Notes: generated by a model not told the origin, from the sequence alone. A stretch of 45,583 nt of DNA from UBA5794 sp965368815 (GCA_965368815.1 CBDUOH010000006.1:1-45583), one strand, 5' to 3'. Counted from the stretch's first letter, positions 30,666-38,909 are shown. A program made the numbers and translations.

Positions 30666-31850
30666 CTAGGCGAAGGCCGTCAGACCGGTGATGGCCTGTC
30701 CGAGTACGAGGGTGTGTATCTCGTTCGTGCCTTCGTAGGTATACACGGATTCCAGGTTGTTCATATGCCGAACGACCGGATATTCGAGCGTGATCCCATT
30801 GGCGCCGAGCACGCTACGGGCTTCGCGCGCGACGTCGAGTGCCATCCGGACATTGGTGAGCTTCCCGAAGTTGATGTGTTCTGCCGCGAGCGTTCCTGCG
30901 TCCCGCTTTCTTCCGATGTGCATGGCGAGCAGCATGCCCTGATTGACCGAGACCATCATTTCGACGAGTTTGCGTTGGGTGAGCTGGAAGGCTGCGATGG
31001 GCTTGTCGAACTGGATCCGGTCGAGTGAGTAGCTGAGAGCTGCTTCGTAGCACGCCCGAGCCGCGCCCACGGCGCCGAACAGGATGCCGAACCGTGCCTC
31101 GTTGAGGCAGGACAGCGGTCCCTTGAGACCCTGGACATCCGGCAGGACGGCGTCGGCTGGCAGGCGAACGTTGTCGAGAACGAGCTCGCTCGTGATGGAA
31201 GCCCGCAGCGACATCTTCTTGTGGATGGTGTTCGCGCTGAATCCGGGCGTGTCTGTCGGGACGATGAAACCGCGGATGCCCAGATCGGTGCCAGCCCACA
31301 CCACCGCAACATCGGCGATCGAACCGTTGGTGATCCACATCTTGGTCCCGTTGATGATCCAGTCGTCGCCATCCCGCTTCGCAAAGGTGCGCATCGATCC
31401 CGGGTCCGATCCCGAATCGGGTTCTGTCAGACCGAAGCATCCGATGATGTCGCCGGTGGCCATACCGGGAAGCCACTGTTGTTTCTGTGCCTCGGAACCG
31501 AACGCCCAGATCGGATACATCGCCAAGGAGCCCTGTACGGAAACGAAGCTGCGGATTCCGCTGTCCCCCGCCTCGAGCTCGGTGCACGCAAGCCCGTAGG
31601 CGACCGCCGATGTCCCTGCACACCCGTAGCCCTCGAGGTGCATGCCGAGCAGGCCCATGTCGCCCATCTCCTTGACCAATTCCTTGGGGAATCGGCCCTC
31701 GTCGAACCAGTCGCCGATATTGGGAGTGATGCGCTCGGCAACGTACTGGCGAACGGTGTCGCGCAGGAGCCGTTCTTCCGCATCGAGTGTGGCATCGATC
31801 TCGAGGAAGTCGATGGCATCGAGTTTCCCTGGTGAAATAGCGTGTGCCAT
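30666..31850 (-). CDS. gcdH: Glutaryl-CoA dehydrogenase-like acyl-CoA dehydrogenase
   Basis: A 394-residue FAD acyl-CoA dehydrogenase of the glutaryl-CoA type. GCDH-specific features are the Arg in SGIRSFVSVQGSLAM and the catalytic Glu373 in VYTYEGTNEIHTLVLGQAITG. The FAD segments CFGLTEPDSGSDPGSM and MWITNGSIADVAVVWA are also present. The enzyme oxidises and decarboxylates glutaryl-CoA to crotonyl-CoA in lysine and aromatic catabolism. I start at ATG 31850, behind GAGAGG; the frame opens 11 codons earlier. A non-decarboxylating relative is possible. It is 66 bp downstream of rnhB. Confidence 0.85.
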   Translation of the reverse strand: MAHAISPGKLDAIDFLEIDATLDAEERLLRDTVRQYVAERITPNIGDWFDEGRFPKELVKEMGDMGLLGMHLEGYGCAGTSAVAYGLACTELEAGDSGIRSFVSVQGSLAMYPIWAFGSEAQKQQWLPGMATGDIIGCFGLTEPDSGSDPGSMRTFAKRDGDDWIINGTKMWITNGSIADVAVVWAGTDLGIRGFIVPTDTPGFSANTIHKKMSLRASITSELVLDNVRLPADAVLPDVQGLKGPLSCLNEARFGILFGAVGAARACYEAALSYSLDRIQFDKPIAAFQLTQRKLVEMMVSVNQGMLLAMHIGRKRDAGTLAAEHINFGKLTNVRMALDVAREARSVLGANGITLEYPVVRHMNNLESVYTYEGTNEIHTLVLGQAITGLTAFA

Positions 31851-31916
31851 GGTCCTCTCAACTGTCTCGGGTCGGCCGGCCAATCCTCCGGATCGACCAT
31901 GCTCCGATGATAGGAC

Positions 31917-32612
31917 TCAGAACAAGGTGAGCGGGTCTGGTTCCCCGTCACAGCCGGGGACCCCCGACCACGGAACCGACGCCATGAAGGCCCAGGACCG
32001 GCGATGGAGGGTCGAGGGTCCGAGCGATCGCAACGCGGCACGGTGTCGGTGGCACGGATACCCCTTGTTGGTATCGAACGAATACCACGGGTATTCCTCG
32101 GATGCCTTGCGCATGATGCGGTCCCGGGTCACCTTGGCGAGAATCGACGCGGCAGCGATGCTCAACGATCGCTGGTCGCCCTTGACGACCGCGGTTGTGG
32201 CTCCCCGACCCACGAAATCCCATTTGCCGTCGACAAGGGCATGATCGGGTTCGACCCCCAGCGACGCGATCGCACGGTTCGTTGCAAGCCGCTGGGCATC
32301 GGACATGCCGAGGGCATCACACTCGGATGCGGTGGCATGACCGACCGCCCAGAGGTCTGCCCAGTCGCGGATTCGATCGAACATTGCCTCACGTTCGGAT
32401 TCCCTGAGTTGCTTCGAGTCACGGATCTTGTAGATGCGCTGGGACCGGGGAATCGCAACGGCCCCCACGGTCAGCGGACCGGCCCACGCTCCCTTGCCGA
32501 CCTCGTCGAAACCGATGACGATCTCGTGACCATCTGCCCACAGAGAGCGTTCCAGGTCGGAACGGGGCGCGGCTGATCGGAGCGACGGTCGGAGCTTGGG
32601 TACCGAGGTCAT
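31917..32612 (-). CDS. rnhB: Ribonuclease HII
   Basis: A 231-residue RNase HII, which removes ribonucleotides and RNA primers from DNA. The metal-binding core is GFDEVGKGAWAGPL with Asp36-Glu37 (DEVGKG, where DEVGRG is commonest). The DSKQL motif follows at about 62, then ILAKVTRDRIM and the late helix YPWYSFDTNKGYPCHRHRAAL. An N-terminal extension of about 28 residues precedes the core. The ATG at 32612 has a leaderless-type promoter, and the gene heads rnhB-gcdH-maf. Confidence 0.92.
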   Translation of the reverse strand: MTSVPKLRPSLRSAAPRSDLERSLWADGHEIVIGFDEVGKGAWAGPLTVGAVAIPRSQRIYKIRDSKQLRESEREAMFDRIRDWADLWAVGHATASECDALGMSDAQRLATNRAIASLGVEPDHALVDGKWDFVGRGATTAVVKGDQRSLSIAAASILAKVTRDRIMRKASEEYPWYSFDTNKGYPCHRHRAALRSLGPSTLHRRSWAFMASVPWSGVPGCDGEPDPLTLF

Positions 32613-32618
32613 CGGGTC

Positions 32619-32624
32619 AGGTTA
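32619..32624 (-). promoter_or_regulatory. -10 box (TAACCT) of a probable leaderless start for rnhB
   Basis: Minus-strand TAACCT with a 6-nt spacer (GACCCG) to the ATG at 32612. It lies in the 49-bp gap after the stop of the upstream minus-strand gene. Confidence 0.42.
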
Positions 32625-32661
32625 CCGAAACATGCCCACGCGCCGGACCATCCGAGTCGGA

Positions 32662-33489
32662 TCACAACTCCAAACCGTCGTGGGCGACCATGAACCCTTG
32701 GTCGCGGGCACGATTCGCGACGTCAGAGAGCGGATCCGCCAGCTGGTTGGAGTGGTTGATATGACCGAGGACGATCCGCGTCGTCCTTGTGAGGTGACTG
32801 AATCGCGCGATCGTATCGGGCACCAGCGGGTGGGCTATGGCTTCCATGTCACGCCCGGGAAGCTCGGACGACGACGAGAACGTGGCGTCAAGGAGTGCGA
32901 TGTCGTGCGCAGCGATGACCTCTTCGGCATCGGGCCATGCATCCCACGAGTCTATGTCCGGGAGATACAGGAACCACGGCGCGCCCCGAACCACGATCGA
33001 CAGCGCAACAGTGTCGGTGAACTCGGCCCGGTGCGGGACGCCGATGCCGGCAACCGAAAGCGAGGTGTCGATCGGGACCTCACCATCGAGTGGATACGGG
33101 CGGAGATGGCCGGCCGCAGTCAGCGTTCTCCAAGGTTCGTTTGCCGTGAGGAACGCCAACATGCTCGCCGTGGCGAGCAATGGGAGCAGGGCCGCGTTCG
33201 CCGCCTCCTTGCCGAAATGGAGGAGCCCGGCGTAGTGCCCCATGTGTCCGTGTGTGAGCGCAACCGCATCAACGAAACGGGACCGGTCGGACGGGTAGTG
33301 CGCCCATGCCAGGAGCCGGGATCCCTGGCTGCGGATGTCGGGCGACGCGTCGAGAAGCACGATCGAACCATTCGGAGATCGAACGGCGACCGACGAGGCG
33401 GTACGAGTGCCACCGACGCCGGTCGCCTGTCCCAACTGCGGCGATCCGCCATCCTGGCCTGATCCGAGCACGAGAACCGAGGGCTTCAT
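32662..33489 (-). CDS. PqqB-like metallo-beta-lactamase-fold protein
   Basis: A 275-residue MBL-fold protein. VLVLGSGQDGGSPQLG at the N terminus, LLDASPDIRSQ, and LGHINHSNQLADP near the C terminus follow the PqqB layout. The metal site reads THGHMGHYAGL (H-x-H-x2-H), a more canonical MBL site than that of PqqB proper. PqqB takes part in PQQ cofactor biosynthesis, but no pqqA, C, D or E gene is nearby, so this is probably a hydrolase or oxygenase of another pathway. I use ATG 33489; a GTG at 33495 would add two residues. The YbhB-type gene diverges from it. Confidence 0.78.
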   Translation of the reverse strand: MKPSVLVLGSGQDGGSPQLGQATGVGGTRTASSVAVRSPNGSIVLLDASPDIRSQGSRLLAWAHYPSDRSRFVDAVALTHGHMGHYAGLLHFGKEAANAALLPLLATASMLAFLTANEPWRTLTAAGHLRPYPLDGEVPIDTSLSVAGIGVPHRAEFTDTVALSIVVRGAPWFLYLPDIDSWDAWPDAEEVIAAHDIALLDATFSSSSELPGRDMEAIAHPLVPDTIARFSHLTRTTRIVLGHINHSNQLADPLSDVANRARDQGFMVAHDGLEL

Positions 33490-33495
33490 GCTCAC

Positions 33496-33501
33496 TATTG
33501 T
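33496..33501 (+). promoter_or_regulatory. -10 box (TATTGT) deciding the PEBP start
   Basis: TATTGT ends 3 nt before an ATG at 33505, so transcription would begin within or after that codon. The next in-frame ATG, at 33529, has GAGAGG six bases upstream and is therefore preferred. Confidence 0.38.
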
Positions 33502-33528
33502 CCCATGAAGCGATCAGAGAGGCGGCGT

Positions 33529-34149
33529 ATGAACGTTTCGAGCGACTCCTTCGAAGACGGCGAGGTCGGAGATGACCGGCTGGCGCTTGCGGCCCCGGCA
33601 CCCGACGGGACGGCAGTTCTGTCCGGCAACCGGAACCCTCATCTGCAGTGGGATCGGGTCGAGGGCGCCGCTTCCTATGTCGTGACCTGCATCGACGTCG
33701 ATTGCCCGAGCGCTCCCGACGATGTGAACAAGCAAGACCGCGAAGTGCCGTCGTCGCTTCCCCGGGTCGACTTCGTCCATTGGCTCCTTGCCGACATACC
33801 CGCCGATGCCACACAGATCGCAGAGGCGGCCCATGCCGATGGTGTCGTCCCGAAGGGCAAACCGGCCGACGGCGCCCCGATCGGCGTACATGGAACCAAC
33901 GACTACACCTCGTGGTTCGCAGATGATCCGGAGATGGGTGGCGTGTGGACCGGGTACGACGGACCGGCACCACCGTGGAACGACTCGATACCGCATCGGT
34001 ATGTTTTCACCGTGTATGCCGTCGACGTCCCCACCATTGGTGTCGCCCCGGGTTTCAGCAGGGATGATCTCGACCGCGCACTTGCAGGGCATGTGATCGA
34101 CGCTGGATCGATCAGCCTGACGTATGCGGTGAACCCGCGCTTGCGATGA
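33529..34149 (+). CDS. YbhB/YbcL-type phosphatidylethanolamine-binding (PEBP) family protein
   Basis: A 206-residue protein of the PEBP/Raf-kinase-inhibitor-like family. Recognisable segments are NRNPHLQWDRVEGAASYVVTCIDVD (the substrate-pocket strand), FVHWLLADIPAD, GTNDYTSWFADDP, the GY-G-PPP-like TGYDGPAPPWND, and HRYVFTVYAVD. An insert around residues 45-70 makes it longer than E. coli YbhB (158 residues). No signal peptide is seen. Bacterial members have no settled function. Its stop overlaps the adenosine deaminase ATG by 4 bp (ATGA). Confidence 0.87.
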   Translation: MNVSSDSFEDGEVGDDRLALAAPAPDGTAVLSGNRNPHLQWDRVEGAASYVVTCIDVDCPSAPDDVNKQDREVPSSLPRVDFVHWLLADIPADATQIAEAAHADGVVPKGKPADGAPIGVHGTNDYTSWFADDPEMGGVWTGYDGPAPPWNDSIPHRYVFTVYAVDVPTIGVAPGFSRDDLDRALAGHVIDAGSISLTYAVNPRLR

Positions 34150-35207
34150 GCGTTCCGGATCGCGAGACGATTCGGTCCCTTCCCAAGGCGGTGCTCCATG
34201 ATCACCTCGACGGTGGTCTGCGGGTCGGGACGATTCTCGAGATCGCGGATGAGATCGGATACAGCGACCTACCGGCAGACGATCCAGCAGCGCTGTCGGA
34301 GTGGTTCCATCAAGGGATGTCCGGATCGCTCGAACGCTACCTCCAGGCGTTCGTTCATACCGTCGCCGTGATGCAGACGGAGGACGCCATCAGTCGGGTC
34401 GCCTTCGAAGCGGTGGAGGATCTCGCCCTCGACGGAGTCGTCTATGCCGAGATTCGATTCGCACCGTCGCTCAACACCGGTGGAGGGTTGCCCGTCGAGG
34501 CGGTGCTTGAGGCGGCCCACGATGGATTCTCACGAGCCTCCACCCAATACGGGATTGCCGCTGGCATGATCGTCACGGCGATGCGGCAGGAGAATGACAG
34601 CGACGACATTGCCCGGGCAGCATTGGCCGCAAAGGGAATCGGCGCGGTTGCGTTCGACCTGGCCGGCCCCGAAGCGGGGTACCCACCCACCAGCCACATC
34701 ACGGCTTGTCGCACCATCCGCAGGGGTGGTTTGGGGCTGACGATCCATGCAGGCGAGGGTGCGGGGCCCCATTCCATGTGGCAGGCCGTCGCCGAATGCG
34801 GAGCGCAACGCATCGGTCACGGGGTCAGGATCGCCGAGGATTCGGACTTCGACGGAGATTCCATGTCCCGTCTCGGAGCTTTTGCCCGACGGATCCGGGA
34901 TCATCGTGTGCCACTCGAGGTGGCCATCACGTCGAATGTGCACACAGGAACGTACCCGTCGGCTGCCGAGCACCCGTTCGGGCAGCTGTTCGGAAACGGA
35001 TTCAACGTCTCGATCAATACGGACAACAGGCTCATGTCGGGGGTGAGCATGTCGGACGAACTGGAACTCGCTGCAACGACCTTCGATCTCAGCCTCCGCG
35101 ACCTGGGCCGGATCACAGCCGCGACCGTCGAAGCCGGATTCATGGACTACCACGAGCGCCGTCGGATCATCGACGAGATCGTTGCGCCCGCATACGGCCT
35201 CGGGTAG
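34146..35207 (+). CDS. add: Adenosine deaminase
   Basis: A 353-residue amidohydrolase that converts adenosine or deoxyadenosine to (deoxy)inosine in purine salvage. Zinc ligands are in LHDHLDGGL (H-x-H) and TIHAGEGAG (His, with the catalytic Glu). RIGHGVRI supplies the catalytic His. The late zinc Asp is in VSINTDNRLMS, where the usual TDD pair is TDN, a form I recall from actinobacterial enzymes. ITSNVHTG replaces the common SNxQT. Translational coupling to the PEBP gene puts both in one operon, ended by a hairpin. Confidence 0.92.
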   Translation: MSVPDRETIRSLPKAVLHDHLDGGLRVGTILEIADEIGYSDLPADDPAALSEWFHQGMSGSLERYLQAFVHTVAVMQTEDAISRVAFEAVEDLALDGVVYAEIRFAPSLNTGGGLPVEAVLEAAHDGFSRASTQYGIAAGMIVTAMRQENDSDDIARAALAAKGIGAVAFDLAGPEAGYPPTSHITACRTIRRGGLGLTIHAGEGAGPHSMWQAVAECGAQRIGHGVRIAEDSDFDGDSMSRLGAFARRIRDHRVPLEVAITSNVHTGTYPSAAEHPFGQLFGNGFNVSINTDNRLMSGVSMSDELELAATTFDLSLRDLGRITAATVEAGFMDYHERRRIIDEIVAPAYGLG

Positions 35208-35224
35208 GAGCCGAGGCCCGGCTC
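35208..35224. terminator. Bidirectional hairpin between convergent genes
   Basis: GAGCCG-AGGCC-CGGCTC forms a 6-bp stem with a 5-nt loop. It fills the 15-bp space between the add stop and the alpha/beta-hydrolase stop and could stop transcription from both sides. No T tract is present. Confidence 0.42.
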
Positions 35225-36041
35225 AGTGCAGCTTTCGATCGATCCAATCGGCAACGTCACCGATCACGTGATCACCCTCGGGTTCGTTGTGTGTCTCGTG
35301 ACGCAACCCGGCGAGAAGTCGGCGTTCGACCCCGGGTGACTTGGCCAGGTGAGCCGACGCTGAGGGCGGTACGAGTACATCCTCTGCTCCGTGGTACACA
35401 TACGTCGGAATGGTGATCTCGTGCGCCTGATCCCGGAGCCTTGCCATCTCAGCGAACGCAGCCTTGCCGAGCCGAAGTGTCCCCTTTGTCTCGACGAGCT
35501 CGTCTGCCATGTAGCGCTCCCCCACCGATGGATCGCGCGACAGCATTTCACCCGTGATCGAATTGTCCGATCGCATGCCACCGAGAACCGAACCGAGCAG
35601 CTTTGCGGCTCCTTTGAGGATCGCAGGGAGTCCATCATCGAGTGCCGGAGCTGACAATACGGCGAGATTCGGGACGGGTGTGCGCTTGTCGACCAGATAA
35701 CCGACGCAGAGCATGCCACCGAACGAATGACCCATGAGGACCCACGGTCGCCCGGATGCGGCGACCGTCTGGGAGGCGTATTCAGCGATGTCGTCCTGGA
35801 ACCGCCTGATCGACGGCCCATCGAGGCGCGGACCGTCCGATCTGCCGTGACCCCGCAGGTCGAAGGTATGCACGTTGGCGCCCCGCCGCGACAGGATCCT
35901 CATCTGGCGCTCCCAGCGACCGGCGTGTTCTCCGATACCGTGGACGAGGAGAATGTCGTGTTTCGGATCGTCGGCGAGCATGGAACTCGTGTGCAGCTCG
36001 ACGCCGTCGCTCGCCGTGAATCGTGCAGATGCGATTGTCAT
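35223..36041 (-). CDS. Alpha/beta hydrolase, monoacylglycerol lipase-like
   Basis: A 272-residue alpha/beta hydrolase: ILLVHGIGEHAGRW (oxyanion-hole loop), FDLRGHGRSDGPR, the nucleophile elbow VLMGHSFGGMLC (Ser), VYHGAEDVLVPPSAS (Asp) and a late His in GLRHETHNEPE. The HGIGEHAGRW and HGRSDG pattern is that of monoacylglycerol lipases/lysophospholipases. It starts at ATG 36041 behind AGGGGACC; the frame extends to 36236 but with Arg/His-rich, unlikely sequence. It is the last gene of the long minus-strand array, 181 bp after the preceding gene; that gap holds no recognisable feature. Confidence 0.87.
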   Translation of the reverse strand: MTIASARFTASDGVELHTSSMLADDPKHDILLVHGIGEHAGRWERQMRILSRRGANVHTFDLRGHGRSDGPRLDGPSIRRFQDDIAEYASQTVAASGRPWVLMGHSFGGMLCVGYLVDKRTPVPNLAVLSAPALDDGLPAILKGAAKLLGSVLGGMRSDNSITGEMLSRDPSVGERYMADELVETKGTLRLGKAAFAEMARLRDQAHEITIPTYVYHGAEDVLVPPSASAHLAKSPGVERRLLAGLRHETHNEPEGDHVIGDVADWIDRKLH

Positions 36042-36222
36042 GTCCGGTCCCCTGCTGTTGACGCCATGGCTGTACGGACGATACCGGCTCCGGTGCGGAG
36101 CGTCGAAGGAACAATCGGTGCTGTCGTGGTGAGGAGTTGCGAGAACGTGTCGATCTCGCTCGGTGTCCTTGCACCGACGATGAGGCGATCCCCGGAGAAG
36201 CCGAGGTCGGTGCCGGGTGTGA

Positions 36223-36780
36223 TCACAGCGACGCACCCTTCGTCAGGACGGACAGGGCTTCGTCGGCGAACAGCGACCGATCGGTCCAGGTCGATTCCCT
36301 GAGTGTGACGATGACGCCACCCGGGAATTCCGCGAGATGGTCCGGGACGGGGTCGAGTCCCCGGTGGTGGGTCGAAGCAGGGAGACCGCGTCGGGTGAGG
36401 ATGATTGCCCGAGGTGTGTCGAAGGGTGTCGCTGCAACCAGACCGGGCTCCTGTTCGAGGGTGCGGACGAACTTGCGGAACCACGCAAGCATCTCGACCA
36501 GGAGTGTCGGGTTGGTCTCCGGGCCATACGCCTGCACCCGACCGACCGGAGGCGGCGGTGCCAGGGAGCGATCCCAACGCACGATGTCCTCATCGAAACA
36601 CCGTTCGAGGCGTCCGGCGAGGTTGGGCCACTCCGCAACGATCGTTGCGTCGGGTGGGGCCACCGACCGCACGGGCATACCCCGCACGTGTGGCAACTCG
36701 TGTGTGTTGACCCCGTCGGTCGTCGAAGCGGATGCGAGGGGTCGCAAGCGGGAGACCCACAGGTCAGGCGGAGTCGTCAC
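36223..36780 (-). CDS. Protein of unknown function coupled to gcvT
   Basis: A 185-residue protein that I do not recognise. Its GTG start overlaps the gcvT stop by 4 bp (GTGA), which is why I use 36780 rather than the longer open frame to 37134 that runs antisense to gcvT. It has no signal peptide or membrane segment. Notable segments are AEWPNLAGRLERCFDEDIVRWD, an acidic and hydrophobic helix VEMLAWFRKFVRTLEQEPGL, TPFDTPRAIILTRRG and the final FADEALSVLTKG. The position suggests a role connected with the aminomethyltransferase or with one-carbon metabolism, but that is inference from coupling alone. Confidence 0.6.
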   Translation of the reverse strand: MTTPPDLWVSRLRPLASASTTDGVNTHELPHVRGMPVRSVAPPDATIVAEWPNLAGRLERCFDEDIVRWDRSLAPPPPVGRVQAYGPETNPTLLVEMLAWFRKFVRTLEQEPGLVAATPFDTPRAIILTRRGLPASTHHRGLDPVPDHLAEFPGGVIVTLRESTWTDRSLFADEALSVLTKGASL

Positions 36781-37823
36781 CGATCCAGGAACGGGAGGTC
36801 GACGATAGAGGCAGGTACCTGCTTGCCCCGTATCGTGACAGTCAGGGTTTCGCCGGCGACCGGCGGGGGTGAGACGTACGCGAGACCGATGCCGTGTCCC
36901 AATGTCGGCGAGAAGTTGCCCGACGTCACGGTACCGGAGCCGCCACTGGTGGTGACCGCGTAGCCATGGCGTGGGATGGCCCTGCCCTCGGTTGTGAAAG
37001 CCACAAGCCGTGATGGGGGCGCCGCCTTCAATGCCTCGAGGGCATCCCTTCCGATGAAGTCGTGATCCCAGGCGACCACCCAGTCGAGCCCGGCTTCGAC
37101 CGGTGAGACGTCTTCTGAAAGGTCCTGACCCCACAACGGGTAGCCCATCTCCAACCGAAGAGTGTCACGGGCGCCGAGCGCGGCGGGTTTCGCTCCTGCG
37201 GCAACGAACGCGTCCCACAACGCGCGGGCGACCGGAATGGGGACGCAGATCTCAGCACCCTTCTCGCCCGTGTAGCCGGTTCCGGCTGCCACGATCGGCT
37301 CGCCTTCGAATTCGCCGGTTCCGACCCTGAAACGTCCGGGCATGAATCCGACGACGGCCTCGATCACAGAGGGAGCCTCGGGTCCCTGGACGGCGACGAG
37401 CGCCGTCGTTGCCCTGACGTCGGTGATGGACACCGATCCTTTCGCGGCATCCTCGAATCGGTGGACGATCTCGTCGAAATTGGTTCCATTGGGCATGACC
37501 CACAGACGGTCGTCGTCGATCCACCACACGATGATGTCGTCTTCGACACCGCCTCGCTCGTTGAGCGCCATCGTGTACTGCGCCCGGCCCGGGCCGATCT
37601 TGGCTATGTCGTTGCAGAGTTGGGCTCGAAGGAGATCGACGGCTCCCGTGCCGGTCACCTCGAATCGCCCGAGATGCGAAACATCGAAGATGCCCACGGC
37701 GTCTCGGACCGCGCTGTGTTCATCGATCACACTGTCGTACTGCACCGGCATGGTCCATCCGCCGAAATCTGTGAACCTCGCACCTGCGGCTTCATGGACG
37801 GTGTGCAGTGGCGATTCTGGCAC
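36777..37823 (-). CDS. gcvT: Aminomethyltransferase, glycine cleavage T protein
   Basis: A 348-residue T protein that transfers the aminomethyl carbon from lipoyl-H protein to tetrahydrofolate, releasing ammonia. Family segments are FTDFGGWTMPVQY, FDVSHLGRFEVTG, NERGGVEDDIIVWW with the catalytic Asp, RDTLRLEMGYPLWGQDL and VTSGNFSPTLGHGIGLAYV. It starts at GTG 37823 behind GAGGGGAG. It lies in the same array as gcvH, about 5.5 kb downstream and separated from it by ten genes; gcvP is not in the window. Confidence 0.93.
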   Translation of the reverse strand: MPESPLHTVHEAAGARFTDFGGWTMPVQYDSVIDEHSAVRDAVGIFDVSHLGRFEVTGTGAVDLLRAQLCNDIAKIGPGRAQYTMALNERGGVEDDIIVWWIDDDRLWVMPNGTNFDEIVHRFEDAAKGSVSITDVRATTALVAVQGPEAPSVIEAVVGFMPGRFRVGTGEFEGEPIVAAGTGYTGEKGAEICVPIPVARALWDAFVAAGAKPAALGARDTLRLEMGYPLWGQDLSEDVSPVEAGLDWVVAWDHDFIGRDALEALKAAPPSRLVAFTTEGRAIPRHGYAVTTSGGSGTVTSGNFSPTLGHGIGLAYVSPPPVAGETLTVTIRGKQVPASIVDLPFLDR

Positions 37824-37866
37824 CGGAACTCCCCTCGATGTCTCGTTCAGGCGAGCCTAGTGGGGG

Positions 37867-38310
37867 TCAGGACGCGTCGGCGGCCCGACCGAGATCCACG
37901 ACTTCGGGCGGACCAGGGATGCGCGTCGGGACCGGCCGGTCAACCGACGCGTCAGGTTCTTCAAGTCCGTACTTGACCAGGAGATGCAGGTAATCGCGTT
38001 GGTAGAAGACCTTGCATTGGACCTCTGGGTACAGACGTCGGAGTCGCTTCACCTTGCGGTTCTTCTTCGTGACCAGTTTCTGGCTCATCGTGGTGATCTC
38101 GATGTAGACGTCGTCCTCAGGGAGGTAGAAATCCGGTCGGAACATCTTCGTGGGCTCGCCGTGTTCGTCCCAATCGATCGCAAACGCGCGCGGTTCGTAT
38201 TCCCAGTCGATGCCGTAGAAATCGAGAAGTCGCGCGAACTCCCGTTCGCTGTTGTGGGCGAACTCGGTGGTGTCGGCCTGTGATGGCCCGAACAGGTCGT
38301 CCGTGGTCAG
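37867..38310 (-). CDS. PD-(D/E)XK nuclease-like protein with apparent CTG start
   Basis: A 147-residue protein. Only one ATG is in frame (38145), and it falls in the middle of a conserved-looking fold. Protein-like sequence continues upstream to the stop of the MerR gene, without ATG, GTG or TTG. The only fitting start is CTG 38310, which overlaps that stop as CTGA, like the ATGA/GTGA junctions in the same array. The fold elements are an N-terminal helix (EFAHNSEREFARLLDFYG, Glu22/Glu24), a strand pair with PD at 59-60 (FRPDFYLP), then Glu71-Ile-Thr73 and Lys78/82/83. This matches a PD-(D/E)XK core in which ExK has become ExT with a nearby Lys. Specific function unknown. Confidence 0.62.
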   Translation of the reverse strand: MTTDDLFGPSQADTTEFAHNSEREFARLLDFYGIDWEYEPRAFAIDWDEHGEPTKMFRPDFYLPEDDVYIEITTMSQKLVTKKNRKVKRLRRLYPEVQCKVFYQRDYLHLLVKYGLEEPDASVDRPVPTRIPGPPEVVDLGRAADAS

Positions 38311-38804
38311 TGTCCCGCTGCTTCCGCGATCGTTTCGATGGCAACCACTTCCGAGAGGTCGTGGTCGGGGAAGAGTTTGTGGATCTCACCCCGGACTTCG
38401 TCATGCACCGGGCGAACGGCGATACCGAAGACGCCCTGACCCTTGCGAAGGAGGTCGACCACCTCTTCTGGGCTAGTGGCCGCATAGATGGTGGAGCCGT
38501 CGGACAGCAAGGTGATGTCACTCTCACGCCACTGCGGACCGATCTCCGTCTCGAGATGGTCGAACGCTGATCGGATCTTGTGCAGGCTCGTCCCGGCGTC
38601 CTTCAATCGCTTGACGACCCGAAGTGTGACGATGTCCTGGAAGTTGTACAGCCGCTGTGTTCCTGATCCCGATGCGGTCTGCATCGATGGTCCGAGGAGC
38701 CCGGAACGGTCCCAGTAGTCGAGCTGTCGATAGGTGATCCCGACGATTGCGCACACCTGCGGTGAGCGAAAACCCAGTGTCGGATCGGTATGTGTGTCGG
38801 TCAT
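38307..38804 (-). CDS. MerR-family regulator, second copy (Rv1830-like)
   Basis: A 165-residue MerR-type regulator with FRSPQVCAIVGITYRQLDYWDRSGLL (winged helix, near 12-37), SGTQRLYNFQDIVTLRVVKRLKDAG and a C-terminal domain instead of a metal-binding Cys loop. It matches the non-metal MerR proteins found beside bifunctional nucleases in actinobacteria (Mycobacterium Rv1830 type). The 105 bp upstream contains TTAC/GTAA dyads near a likely promoter, consistent with autoregulation. It has AGGAGA ten bases before the ATG. Confidence 0.85.
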   Translation of the reverse strand: MTDTHTDPTLGFRSPQVCAIVGITYRQLDYWDRSGLLGPSMQTASGSGTQRLYNFQDIVTLRVVKRLKDAGTSLHKIRSAFDHLETEIGPQWRESDITLLSDGSTIYAATSPEEVVDLLRKGQGVFGIAVRPVHDEVRGEIHKLFPDHDLSEVVAIETIAEAAGH

Positions 38805-38830
38805 GATGGTCGCGTCTCCTAGCCCAGAGG

Positions 38831-38877
38831 TTACACACGCGTAATTCCGTTGTTCGAATTACCACCGCGCAAGTTAC
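38831..38877. promoter_or_regulatory. TTAC/GTAA dyads upstream of the MerR gene, candidate operator-promoter
   Basis: TTAC-ACACGC-GTAA at 38831-38844 is a perfect 4+6+4 dyad. Two more TTAC copies lie at 38859 and 38874. On the minus strand TTCGAA and TAACCT are 19 nt apart, the long spacing of MerR-controlled promoters, with the dyad overlapping the -10 side. The region is notably AT-richer than its surroundings. Confidence 0.38.
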
Positions 38878-38909
38878 GAGCCGAGCCGCGCGATGTCAAC
38901 GACCGCTCC

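Noticed and set aside
38145..38147. ATG at 38145 (minus strand) as the start of the PD-(D/E)XK-like gene
   Set aside because: It would remove the N-terminal helix and lies 160 bp after the upstream stop in an otherwise tightly overlapping array. The protein-like sequence before it argues for CTG 38310.
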